This document shows, piece after piece, positions 1 through 5,630 of a stretch of 10,803 nucleotides of DNA. This stretch comes from Caulobacterales bacterium RIFOXYB1_FULL_67_16 (GTDB lineage Bacteria > Pseudomonadota > Alphaproteobacteria > Caulobacterales > Caulobacteraceae). Below the pieces are notes generated by a model. It was not told the DNA's origin, did no database searches, and saw nothing but the letters and a program-made list of their open reading frames with translations. Position numbers and translations under genes: made by a program. How positions within the stretch are numbered: position 1 is the first letter of the stretch; each line of letters opens with the position of its first letter. The stretch covers positions 1-10,803 of the forward strand of contig MGLN01000064.1 of assembly GCA_001796045.1 (NCBI GenBank), given 5' to 3'.

Positions 1-612
1 GCCTGGGAACTGCTGTTCGACCGGATGAAAGCCGACCGGGACGAGGACGAGAGCCTGCTGATCGTCGGCGGCGCCGGCGGGGTCGGGTCCATCCTGATCC
101 AGATCGCCAAGGCCATGACGAAACTGCGTGTCGTCGCCACCGCCTCTCGCCCTGAAACCCGCCAATGGTGCCTGGACCTGGGGGCGGACGCCGTCATCGA
201 CCATGCCCGCCCCATCGACGAAGCCCTGACGGAAGCCGGCGAACGGGCGCCGAAATATATCGCATCCCTGACCCACACGGCCGGCCATTTCGAGGCCCTG
301 GCCCGCGCCGGCGCGCCCCAGGGGGTCATCGGCGCCATTGACGACTTCAAGGGTCTGCCGGTCGAACTGCTGAAACAGAAGGCGGCCGGTTTCGTCTGGG
401 AGTTCATGTTCACCCGTCCGGTCCATCAGACCCCCGACATGATCCGGCAGCACGAAATCCTGAACGCCGTGTCGGAGGCGGTCGACGCCGGCGCCATCCG
501 CACCACCCTGACCCGCAACCTGGGCCGGCTTTCGGTCGAGACCCTTCTCGACGGGCATCGCCAGTTGGAAAGCGGCTCGACGATCGGCAAGGTCGCGCTG
601 GACGGCTTCTGA
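1..612 (+). CDS. Zinc-type alcohol dehydrogenase / quinone oxidoreductase family protein (C-terminal part, start off-window)
   Basis: This is the C-terminal 203 residues of an MDR-superfamily oxidoreductase; the reading frame is open from base 1, so the start lies upstream. The Rossmann nucleotide-binding motif GGAGGVGS is at visible residues 23-30, and ATASRPET and LGADAVIDH follow (47-69), a pattern typical of the 'zinc-binding alcohol dehydrogenase family' (TIGR02817-like). Members are about 335-340 residues long, so roughly the last 60% is present. They are expected to reduce quinones, enones or aldehydes with NAD(P)H in the cytoplasm; the substrate cannot be read from the sequence. The catalytic GroES-like N-terminal domain is outside the window. 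The GNAT gene begins 16 bases after the stop on the same strand, so the two may be co-transcribed. The family call is confident, the substrate unknown. Confidence 0.9.
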   Translation, partial: AWELLFDRMKADRDEDESLLIVGGAGGVGSILIQIAKAMTKLRVVATASRPETRQWCLDLGADAVIDHARPIDEALTEAGERAPKYIASLTHTAGHFEALARAGAPQGVIGAIDDFKGLPVELLKQKAAGFVWEFMFTRPVHQTPDMIRQHEILNAVSEAVDAGAIRTTLTRNLGRLSVETLLDGHRQLESGSTIGKVALDGF

Positions 613-628
613 GGCTAAGGGGCGGGTC

Positions 629-1156
629 ATGACCGAGATCCTGATCCGCACCCCCCGCCCCGAGGACGCCGAAGCCCTGGGCGCCCTGGGGCGTCGGACC
701 TTCGTCGAGACCTTCGTGACCGGCTTCGGCATTCCCTATCCCGAGACGGACCTCACGGCCTTTCTGGACGCCAGTTTCGATCCCGAACCGACACGGAAAA
801 AGCTGGCCGAACCCAACGCAGCCTGGTGGGTGGCCGAGCGGGACGGCGAACTCCTGGCCTTCGCCAACGCCGGTCCCAACGGCCTGCCCCACCCCGAGGC
901 GCGGCCGGAGCATATGGAGCTGCGCCGCCTGTATGTGTCCAAGGCCGCCCAGGGCCTGGGCCTGGGCACGAAGCTGCTGACACTGTCGCTGGACTGGATG
1001 GAGGCCAACACGGGCGGCCCGCTCTGGATCGGCGTCTGGAGCGGCAACGAAAAGGCTCAGCGCCTGTACGCCGCCTATGGGTTCGAGAAGGCGGGCGAAT
1101 ATGAATACCCGGTCGGCGCCTGGCGCGACCACGAGTTCATCTTGCGGCGCGGATAG
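629..1156 (+). CDS. GNAT family N-acetyltransferase (PaiA-like)
   Basis: This is a 175-residue acetyltransferase of the GCN5-related fold, which moves an acetyl group from acetyl-CoA to an amine. Motif A is ELRRLYVSKAAQGLGLG (about 97-113) with the pyrophosphate-binding Q108-G-L-G-L-G113. Motif B is LWIGVWSGNEKAQRLYAAYGF (132-152), with Tyr147 and Tyr150 near the position of the usual general acid. An N-terminal TFVETF, the DLTAFLDASFDPEP stretch and the late YPVGAWRDHEFIL region recall the PaiA polyamine acetyltransferases of Bacillus, but the substrate remains an inference. The ATG follows a purine-rich AAGGGGCGGG about 4 bases upstream, which supports this start. The gene follows the oxidoreductase closely and ends 14 bases before the MNT gene. 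GC and codon use look like the host. Confidence 0.9.
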   Translation: MTEILIRTPRPEDAEALGALGRRTFVETFVTGFGIPYPETDLTAFLDASFDPEPTRKKLAEPNAAWWVAERDGELLAFANAGPNGLPHPEARPEHMELRRLYVSKAAQGLGLGTKLLTLSLDWMEANTGGPLWIGVWSGNEKAQRLYAAYGFEKAGEYEYPVGAWRDHEFILRRG

Positions 1157-1158
1157 AC

Positions 1159-1164
1159 TATGAT
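1159..1164 (+). promoter_or_regulatory. Candidate -10 element (TATGAT) giving a leaderless mntA-like transcript
   Basis: TATGAT ends exactly 6 bases before the ATG at 1171, so a transcript starting 7 bases past the hexamer would begin at the A of the start codon. A weak -35 match, TTCATC (1136-1141), lies 17 bases upstream. There is no Shine-Dalgarno sequence before this ATG, which fits leaderless translation, known to be common in Caulobacter. This rests on short motifs only and may be coincidental, since it lies partly at the end of the GNAT gene. Confidence 0.3.
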
Positions 1165-1170
1165 CCGGCC

Positions 1171-1455
1171 ATGACCCGCGCCGAACTGCTGGAAAAGCTG
1201 CGTGAGCTTAAGCCCTGGCTGGAAGAGCAGGGCATCGTCAACCTGCGCCTGTTCGGCAGCTACGCCCGCGACGAGGCGGGACCGGACAGCGACGTGGATT
1301 TGCTGGTGGACACCTCGAGACCGATGGGCATCGAGTTTCTAACGACGGAGCGTCTGCTTTCGGAAAGACTGGAAACGCCGGTCGAGTTCTGTTCGTGGGA
1401 AGTCATGCGGCCCTATGTCAGGACGAAGGTCGAGAAAGACCTGATCCTTGTCTGA
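1171..1455 (+). CDS. MNT-domain nucleotidyltransferase, antitoxin of a HEPN/MNT toxin-antitoxin pair (MntA-like)
   Basis: This 94-residue protein is a minimal polymerase-beta-type nucleotidyltransferase. The signature GSX10DXD is complete: G29-S30, then D41-V-D43 inside GSYARDEAGPDSDVDLLVD. In characterised MntA/HepT systems the antitoxin transfers AMP from ATP onto a tyrosine next to the HEPN active site and so silences the RNase toxin. The partner gene follows directly and overlaps by 8 bases, which strongly supports this reading. The third catalytic acid, usually Asp in a VDL motif, appears to be Glu72 in PVEFCS, a conservative but uncommon replacement. The residue after Ala-Arg is Asp34 where many family members have Gly. 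The ATG at 1171 has no ribosome-binding site, see the -10 element just upstream. Domain and family call are secure; toxin neutralisation is inferred. Confidence 0.88.
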   Translation: MTRAELLEKLRELKPWLEEQGIVNLRLFGSYARDEAGPDSDVDLLVDTSRPMGIEFLTTERLLSERLETPVEFCSWEVMRPYVRTKVEKDLILV

Positions 1456-1786
1456 CGAAGCCGATGCGATCCTGATAGCCGAAATCCGGGACGCCGCAAG
1501 CCGTGTAAAATCCTACATTGCGCCTGAAGGCCGGGAAGGCTTCATGTGTCAAACCTTGGTCTATGACGCCGTCTGCATGAACCTGTTGCGGACAGGCGAA
1601 TGCGCCCGCTTCCTGAGCGACGCCGTAAAGACGCGACTGCCGGACATTCCATGGCCCGACATCGTCAGTCTCCGAAATCGAGTGGCGCACAGCTACGAAA
1701 CGTTGAAGCCGGAAGTCCTCTGGCTGATCGCCAGCGTCAGTCTGCCACAACTGGACGCGGCGCTCCGCAGCCTGGGTGAAGCCTGA
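1448..1786 (+). CDS. HEPN-domain protein, HepT-like ribonuclease toxin (DUF86 type)
   Basis: This 112-residue, mostly helical protein carries the HEPN RNase motif RX4HXY as R76-N-R-V-A-H81-S-Y83 in the context DIPWPDIVSLRNRVAHSYE, typical of HepT/DUF86. Arg76 and His81 would be catalytic in RNA cleavage; Tyr83 is the position AMPylated by the MNT partner in studied systems. The only start that fits is TTG at 1448: an in-frame stop (TGA at 1442-1444) lies just upstream and no ATG or GTG occurs near the N-terminus. It overlaps the MNT gene by 8 bases, so translation is probably coupled, which would help keep antitoxin in excess. Its stop TGA overlaps the ATG of the next gene by one base. By hand count 1441-1740 is about 58% G+C, somewhat lower than its neighbours, a mild hint of horizontal origin. 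Toxicity itself is inferred. Confidence 0.87.
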   Translation: MSDEADAILIAEIRDAASRVKSYIAPEGREGFMCQTLVYDAVCMNLLRTGECARFLSDAVKTRLPDIPWPDIVSLRNRVAHSYETLKPEVLWLIASVSLPQLDAALRSLGEA

Positions 1787-2964
1787 TGCTCCTGCCCTTC
1801 TTCACCGCCCTGCGCGACGCCAAGGTTCCGGTGTCGATGAAGGAATGGCTTCATCTGATGGAGGCCATGGACCGCGATCTGGCGAGCCGCGAGGTCGAGG
1901 CCTTCTATCACCTGTCGCGAGCCGTCCTGGTCAAGGACGAGAAACACTATGACCGGTTCGACCAGGTGTTCGGGACCGTATTCAAGGGCGTGGAATCTGT
2001 CGGGGCGGGCGAGGACCTGACCACCGACATCCCCGAGGAATGGCTGCGGCTGCTCAACGAGAAATATCTGACCGACGAGGAAAAGGCCCAGATCGAGGCG
2101 CTCGGCGGGTTCGACAAGCTGATGGAGACGCTGAAACAGCGGCTGGAAGAGCAGAAGGAGCGCCACTCCGGCGGCTCAAAATGGATCGGTACGGGCGGGA
2201 CCAGCCCCTTCGGTCACGGCGGCTATAACCCCGAGGGCGTGCGGATCGGCGGCCCCGGACGACATGGCCGGGCGGTCAAGGTCTGGGAGAAACGCGAGTT
2301 CCGGAACCTGGACGACACGGTCGAACTGGGGACACGCAACATCAAGGTCGCCTTGCGTCGCCTGCGCCGGTTCGCGCGCGAAGGGGCGGCGGAAGAACTG
2401 GACATCGACGGCACCATCGACGGCACGGCGCGCCAGGGCTGGCTGGACATCCAGATGCGGCCAGAGCGACGCAACACGATCAAGGTGCTGCTGTTCCTGG
2501 ACATCGGCGGCTCGATGGACGGCCACATCAAGCTGGTGGAGGAGCTGTTCTCGGCCGCCCGGACCGAGTTCAAGAATCTGGAGTTCTTCTATTTTCACAA
2601 CTGCCTGTACGAAGGCGTCTGGAAAGACAACCGGCGGCGTCACACCGAGCGGATCGCCACCTGGGACCTGCTGAACAAATATCCCGGCGACTGGCGGGCC
2701 ATCTTCGTCGGCGATGCGACCATGTCGCCCTATGAGATCACCATGCCGGGCGGTTCGGTCGAACACTGGAACGAGGAAGCCGGGGCGGTGTGGATGAAGC
2801 GAGCCCGACAGCAGTGGGAAAAGTCCGTGTGGCTGAACCCGGTGCAGGAGCGGTACTGGAGTTATACCGCCTCGGTCGGCCTGCTGCGCGAGGTGATGGA
2901 CGACCGAATGTTCCCCCTGACGCTGGAAGGGCTCGACAAGGCGATGCGGGCGCTGACAAGGTAG
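1786..2964 (+). CDS. VWA-domain protein, CoxE-like (COG3825 type)
   Basis: This 392-residue cytoplasmic protein belongs to the CoxE-like von Willebrand factor A family. The N-terminus (MLLPFFTALRDAKVPVSMKEW) and the glycine-rich segment GGSKWIGTGGTSPFGHGGYNPEG (about 129-151) are family hallmarks and support the ATG at 1786. The VWA domain starts near residue 230. Its metal-site motif is D239-I-G-G-S243-M-D245, DXGXS rather than classical DXSXS, and D310-A-T-M-S314 lies in the position of the later metal-site loop. Such proteins usually work with a MoxR-type AAA+ ATPase as a chaperone-like pair for metal centre or complex assembly, and the ATPase gene is commonly next door. None is visible here; the upstream partners are the MNT/HEPN genes, coupled through a TGATG stop-start overlap. 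The family is confident; the client protein is unknown. Confidence 0.88.
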   Translation: MLLPFFTALRDAKVPVSMKEWLHLMEAMDRDLASREVEAFYHLSRAVLVKDEKHYDRFDQVFGTVFKGVESVGAGEDLTTDIPEEWLRLLNEKYLTDEEKAQIEALGGFDKLMETLKQRLEEQKERHSGGSKWIGTGGTSPFGHGGYNPEGVRIGGPGRHGRAVKVWEKREFRNLDDTVELGTRNIKVALRRLRRFAREGAAEELDIDGTIDGTARQGWLDIQMRPERRNTIKVLLFLDIGGSMDGHIKLVEELFSAARTEFKNLEFFYFHNCLYEGVWKDNRRRHTERIATWDLLNKYPGDWRAIFVGDATMSPYEITMPGGSVEHWNEEAGAVWMKRARQQWEKSVWLNPVQERYWSYTASVGLLREVMDDRMFPLTLEGLDKAMRALTR

Positions 2965-2973
2965 GTTCGCGTG

Positions 2974-2990
2974 CGGGGCGAGCCGCCCCG
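2974..2990 (+). other. Strong GC hairpin between the VWA gene and the small exported-protein gene
   Basis: CGGGGCG pairs with CGCCCCG around an AGC loop, a perfect 7-bp all-GC stem starting 10 bases after the VWA stop. No T-run follows on either strand, so it is not a standard intrinsic terminator. It may stabilise the upstream mRNA 3' end or attenuate read-through into the gene at 3015. Confidence 0.5.
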
Positions 2991-3014
2991 TGGATTGTGA
3001 AAGAGGCCAGAGAC

Positions 3015-3503
3015 ATGCTCGCCGCCTTAGCCCTGGTTTTTCTGACCCAACAAGCCGCCCCGACCGTGGTGTGGGAGGCGCCGCCCGCCGCCGAAGCGCC
3101 CCCGACCCCGGCGGCGCATACCGTGCCGCAATGGGGGCTTTCCGATCCGTTCGGCTACGAGCGGGCGCGGTGCAGTCCGCAGCTGCGCGGCGCCCGGTCG
3201 CTTGAGGCGTGTCAGGCCGAGGTCCGGGCCCAGCTCGCCCTGGCCCTGGGAGCGGACCTTCCCGACGCCCTGCGCCCGGCCGGCATGGCGAGCGATTGTC
3301 AGATGACTCAGGCCGCGGAGCGCGGCGGCTCGCCCTACGGGCTGCAATGCGGCCCCCAATCCCGCGCGCCGACGGATTCTCCCCTGCCCAAGGAGGTGGA
3401 CTGCCGCCCCCGTCCTGTCGAGGGAGGCTTCAGCTCCGAATGCCGGCCGGTCGGTGAGACGGAGGATAAGGGGTTGAGGCTGAAGCTGTGGGGTAACGAC
3501 TGA
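3015..3503 (+). CDS. Hypothetical exported six-cysteine protein
   Basis: I do not recognise this 162-residue protein. It starts with a short hydrophobic stretch (MLAALALVFLTQQAA) that resembles a signal peptide, with possible cleavage near residue 15, although it lacks the usual positive charge at the N-terminus. A Pro/Ala-rich segment follows (16-38). The mature part has six cysteines, at 53, 66, 95, 112, 130 and 143, an even number that would suit disulfide bonds in the periplasm. The ATG at 3015 is preferred because AAGAGG sits 8 bases upstream; the frame stays open further upstream, but that part overlaps the VWA gene. It follows the VWA gene after 50 bases and a hairpin. Similar small lineage-specific exported proteins are frequent in Caulobacterales, but no function can be assigned. 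Confidence 0.7.
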   Translation: MLAALALVFLTQQAAPTVVWEAPPAAEAPPTPAAHTVPQWGLSDPFGYERARCSPQLRGARSLEACQAEVRAQLALALGADLPDALRPAGMASDCQMTQAAERGGSPYGLQCGPQSRAPTDSPLPKEVDCRPRPVEGGFSSECRPVGETEDKGLRLKLWGND

Positions 3504-3515
3504 CGGTTCGCCGTC
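3502..3515 (+). other. Small hairpin with TTCG loop at the end of the exported-protein gene
   Basis: GACGG and CCGTC form a 5-bp stem around a TTCG tetraloop, overlapping the stop codon of the gene ending at 3503. There is no T-tract after it, so termination would be weak at best. UUCG loops are unusually stable in RNA, so it may mark an mRNA 3' end. Confidence 0.3.
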
Positions 3516-3594
3516 CTCCGAAGCCAAGGCGCTCGACCCCCGTCCGCCGCAAAGCCTGTATGTCGCCCTGATCCAACCCTCGTAAGCACTGTGT

Positions 3595-3622
3595 TTGAGA
3601 ACGTTCTCAGGCATGCTAATTT
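3595..3622 (+). promoter_or_regulatory. Candidate sigma70-type promoter of the NagX-like gene
   Basis: TTGAGA (3595-3600) and TAATTT (3617-3622) are separated by 16 bases in the only sizeable intergenic region upstream of the acyltransferase gene. Transcription would start near 3629, about 18 bases before the ATG at 3647, leaving room for the AGGGGG ribosome-binding site at 3636-3641. The -35 hexamer lies inside the palindrome at 3596-3609, which fits a repressible promoter. The assignment is by motif only. Confidence 0.45.
3596..3609. promoter_or_regulatory. Perfect 14-bp palindrome TGAGAACGTTCTCA, probable LacI-family operator
   Basis: TGAGAAC is followed at once by its exact reverse complement GTTCTCA. 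Even-length palindromes centred on CG with AACGTT in the middle are the usual form of LacI/GalR-family operators. It overlaps the putative -35 of the acyltransferase gene, so a bound repressor would block transcription. The gene product resembles NagX of N-acetylglucosamine utilisation, and LacI-type Nag regulators are known in proteobacteria, so control by a sugar-responsive repressor encoded elsewhere is plausible. No regulator gene lies in the window. Confidence 0.55.
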
Positions 3623-3646
3623 CGTCGAGTTTGTCAGGGGGCGGCG

Positions 3647-4849
3647 ATGAGTTCGGGAAAGGGTGAACGGCTGATCGCGCTGGATGTGCTGCGTGGCCTG
3701 GCGGTAGCGGGGATGATCCTCGTGGTCAGCCCGGGCGATTGGGGAATGACGTGGAGTGGGTTGCAGCACGCGGCATGGGACGGCTGGCGCCTGGCCGACA
3801 TGGTGTTTCCGACATTCCTGTTCAGCGTGGGCGTGGCCATCGCCCTGTCCTTTCCGCGCGCCTTCAATCCGGCGGCGCAACGCGTCTTCTGGCTCAGGGT
3901 GGGACGGCGGGTCCTGCTGCTGATCGTGCTGGGGCTGGCTCTCGAGGCGACCTATAATCTGAGCCTGGCCTTGGGCGGCGGCGGGCCGGGTCAGGCTGAT
4001 CTGGCACATCTGCGCCTGCCCGGGGTGCTGCAACGGATCGCCCTCTGCTATGGCCTGGCAGTGCTCGCCGTCGTCGCCACCGGACGGATGGCCACGCAGC
4101 GGATCAGCCTGCGTCCCGGCGCCGTGGGCGCCGTCATCGCCGCCGTTTTGATCAGCTACTGGCTGTTGCTGACCTTCACGCCCGTGCCGGCCTATGGCGT
4201 GGGACGACTGGATCCGGAGGGCAATCTAGGCGCCTTCATTGATCGGGCCGTGTTTACGCCCCCGCATCTGTGGCCGTTGGGCTGGGCCGAGCCGGGCGGG
4301 CCGGTGGTCTATGACCCGGAGGGCCTGCTCTCGACCCTGCCGGCGACGACCAATGTGCTGTTCGGCGTCCTGGCCGGACACGTCGTCTCCACCCGAGCCG
4401 CGCGGGCGCCGCTGATCCTGGCCAGCTCTGGCCTCGGCCTCTTCCTCATCGGCCGGGCGCTGGACCCGGTCTTCGTCATCAACAAGCGGATCTGGACCTC
4501 CAGCTTCGCCCTCCTCAGCAGCGGCTTTTCATTCATGGTCCTGGCCGCCTTAATGACGATTAAAGGGCAAAGGGTCATCGACACGCTGTCGAAGCCGTTC
4601 CGCATCCTGGGCGGAAACGCCATAGCCGCCTTTGTCCTGTCGACCCTTCTGGGACGTCTGTACGGCATGCCCCTGCTCCCCAGCGCCGAGGCCGTTCAGC
4701 GAACGCCGCAGGGCTGGCTCAACGCCCGGATGCTGTCGGTGTTCGGAGAACCGTATTGGGCCTCATTCGCCTGCGCCGTCCTGATGGTCGCGGTGGTGAC
4801 GCTGATCCTCACGCCGCTCCATCGAAGGGCCATACACATCCGCCTTTGA
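3647..4849 (+). CDS. Heparan-alpha-glucosaminide N-acetyltransferase-like membrane protein (NagX/DUF5009 type)
   Basis: This 400-residue inner-membrane protein has about ten hydrophobic helices. The N-terminal signature R8LIALDVLRG17, then LQH41AAWDGW and D51MVFPTFLFSVG62, matches the HGSNAT/NagX family; His41 aligns with the catalytic histidine in the FQHATWNG motif of human HGSNAT. Further family marks are DPEGLLSTLPA (about 222-232), NKRIWTSSFALLSSGFS (about 282-298) and LGGNAIAAFVLS. HGSNAT carries acetyl groups from acetyl-CoA across a membrane onto a glucosamine residue. In bacteria the gene often belongs to N-acetylglucosamine or chitin utilisation regulons, where the exact role is unsettled. 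The ATG follows AGGGGG with a 5-base gap. It is a single-gene unit with its own promoter and operator-like palindrome, and converges on csbD. The family is secure; the sugar substrate is inferred. Confidence 0.9.
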   Translation: MSSGKGERLIALDVLRGLAVAGMILVVSPGDWGMTWSGLQHAAWDGWRLADMVFPTFLFSVGVAIALSFPRAFNPAAQRVFWLRVGRRVLLLIVLGLALEATYNLSLALGGGGPGQADLAHLRLPGVLQRIALCYGLAVLAVVATGRMATQRISLRPGAVGAVIAAVLISYWLLLTFTPVPAYGVGRLDPEGNLGAFIDRAVFTPPHLWPLGWAEPGGPVVYDPEGLLSTLPATTNVLFGVLAGHVVSTRAARAPLILASSGLGLFLIGRALDPVFVINKRIWTSSFALLSSGFSFMVLAALMTIKGQRVIDTLSKPFRILGGNAIAAFVLSTLLGRLYGMPLLPSAEAVQRTPQGWLNARMLSVFGEPYWASFACAVLMVAVVTLILTPLHRRAIHIRL

Positions 4850-4850
4850 C

Positions 4851-4883
4851 CAAAAGAAAGGGCCGCCGGCGAACCGGCGACCC
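4851..4883 (-). terminator. Rho-independent terminator of the csbD-family gene
   Basis: On the minus strand a GGG-T-CGCCGG stem pairs with CCGGCG-G-CCC around a TTCG loop (one mismatch), and is followed directly by TTTCTTTT. The stem spans 4860-4883 and the T-tract 4852-4859. It lies 24 bases past the CsbD stop. On the plus strand no T-run follows the stem, so it should work for the minus-strand unit only, although it starts 2 bases after the stop of the convergent acyltransferase gene. Confidence 0.85.
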
Positions 4884-4907
4884 TGACTTCATTATGATCT
4901 GGTGTGA

Positions 4908-5090
4908 TCAGTTACGATTGTCGCGAAGGCTGTCCTTGACGCCGCCGACCGCGTTCTGGACCTTGCCTTCGACCTGGTCCGCCTTGCCTTCGGCCTGAAG
5001 CTTGGAATCGCCCGTCATCTTGCCGAGGCCTTCCTTCATTTTGCCGCCCATGTTCTTGGCGGAGCCTTCGATACGATCTTGATCAGCCAT
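4908..5090 (-). CDS. CsbD-family stress protein
   Basis: This is a 60-residue, highly charged, low-complexity protein: ADQDRIEGSAKNMGGKMKEG at the start, then GKMTGD, an EGKADQVEGKVQNAVGG segment and SLRD. These repeated EGK/KG turns are typical of the CsbD family, whose members are strongly induced by general stress in many bacteria but have no agreed biochemical role. The ATG is preceded by AGGAG with a 7-base gap. Upstream lies a GGAAC-N16-CGTT promoter, the signature of the alphaproteobacterial general-stress sigma factor EcfG (SigT), and downstream a clear terminator, so the gene can be expressed on its own although it lies at the end of the kinase/NUDIX cluster. The leader of about 40 bases contains a 6-bp GC hairpin (5113-5127). 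Confidence 0.93.
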   Translation of the reverse strand: MADQDRIEGSAKNMGGKMKEGLGKMTGDSKLQAEGKADQVEGKVQNAVGGVKDSLRDNRN

Positions 5091-5112
5091 GGGAGTTCTC
5101 CTGTTGAAGCGG

Positions 5113-5127
5113 CGGCGCCTTGCGCCG
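5113..5127 (-). other. Hairpin in the leader of the csbD-family mRNA
   Basis: A CGGCGC stem pairs with GCGCCG around a 3-base loop, upstream of the ribosome-binding site and inside the predicted leader that starts near 5134. It could protect the 5' end of the short mRNA. No riboswitch or sRNA family is recognised. Confidence 0.35.
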
Positions 5128-5141
5128 TGGGATGCAGGAGA

Positions 5142-5166
5142 AACGGGAGCGGGGCCGGCCTGTTCC
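5142..5166 (-). promoter_or_regulatory. EcfG (general stress sigma factor) type promoter of the csbD-family gene
   Basis: On the minus strand GGAAC (5166-5162) is followed after exactly 16 bases by CGTT (5145-5142). This matches the known -35/-10 pattern of EcfG/SigT-dependent promoters in Alphaproteobacteria (GGAAC, 16-18 bases, CGTT). It lies between the NUDIX stop and the CsbD start, with a predicted start of transcription near 5134 and a leader of about 43 bases. CsbD-family genes are frequent members of this regulon, which strengthens the call. Confidence 0.75.
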
Positions 5167-5173
5167 GTAAGGT

Positions 5174-5617
5174 TCAGCTTGCCCGGCGCAGCCAGACCGC
5201 GACGGCCCAGGCGTGGGCGTCGTGGCGGAGGCGCGACAGGGCCACGGTGGGCTCAAGCCAGACCAGGGTGTGATCGTCCTCGCACTTGGCGTCGGGGTTC
5301 TCGGCCGTGACGGCCGCAGTCCAGAAACCGCCGACGTTGTAGAGCGGCTCGCCGTTGCTCTTGAGATGATACTGCCCCGCCTCGGCGATGCGGTTCAGAG
5401 GGGTCACGGAGAGGCCGGTCTCCTCGACGAACTCCCGCACAAGGGCTTCCACCTCGGTTTCCTCGCCGTCGACGGCGCCGCCCGGCAGATCGAAATAGGC
5501 GCCGGCCGGGCGCTCCACGCGCACGCAGGCGATCAGGCCGTCGCGTTCCACCACGCCGAATGCGGTGGCGCGACGGCGATACTCGAGAGCGGGATTGCGG
5601 AGACCAAATTCTAGCAT
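5174..5617 (-). CDS. NUDIX hydrolase
   Basis: This 147-residue protein contains the full Nudix box GX5EX7REUXEEXGU, seen as GAVDGEE followed seven residues later by REFVEETGL (about residues 48-69; Phe replaces the usual aliphatic residue). The box binds Mg2+ and hydrolyses nucleoside diphosphates linked to another group. The flanking PAGAYFDLPGG is normal for MutT-like members, and the stretch after the box (YNVGGFWTA, LVWLEP) completes the beta-alpha-beta fold. Substrate specificity cannot be read; clean-up of oxidised nucleotides would suit the stress-related setting but is only a guess. The ATG lies 13 bases after the stop of the hybrid kinase and has no good ribosome-binding site, so translation may depend on the upstream gene. 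The csbD promoter starts 8 bases past its stop end. Confidence 0.9.
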   Translation of the reverse strand: MLEFGLRNPALEYRRRATAFGVVERDGLIACVRVERPAGAYFDLPGGAVDGEETEVEALVREFVEETGLSVTPLNRIAEAGQYHLKSNGEPLYNVGGFWTAAVTAENPDAKCEDDHTLVWLEPTVALSRLRHDAHAWAVAVWLRRAS

Positions 5618-5630
5618 GAGAAGCGCGACG

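Noticed and set aside
410..1132. Minus-strand open frame (240 codons) across the oxidoreductase and GNAT genes
   Set aside because: It covers two convincing plus-strand genes and has no recognisable motif or ribosome-binding site.
2176..2766. Minus-strand open frame opposite the VWA gene
   Set aside because: It is an antisense shadow; the plus strand encodes a recognisable CoxE-like protein throughout.
1171..2964. MNT/HEPN/VWA cluster as a complete mobile island
   Set aside because: No integrase, repeats or attachment site flank it and the GC drop in the HEPN gene is modest, so transfer is only a possibility.
2790..3014. Upstream extension of the exported-protein frame into the VWA gene
   Set aside because: The extension lies in the coding region of the VWA gene, and the ATG at 3015 has a ribosome-binding site and a signal-like N-terminus.
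3335..4033. Minus-strand open frame spanning the promoter region of the acyltransferase gene
   Set aside because: It crosses two plus-strand genes and their intergenic promoter, and its translation is low-complexity.
4851..4883. Bidirectional terminator shared by the acyltransferase and csbD genes
   Set aside because: Only the minus strand has a T-tract after the stem; the plus-strand continuation (CTGACTTCATT) does not.
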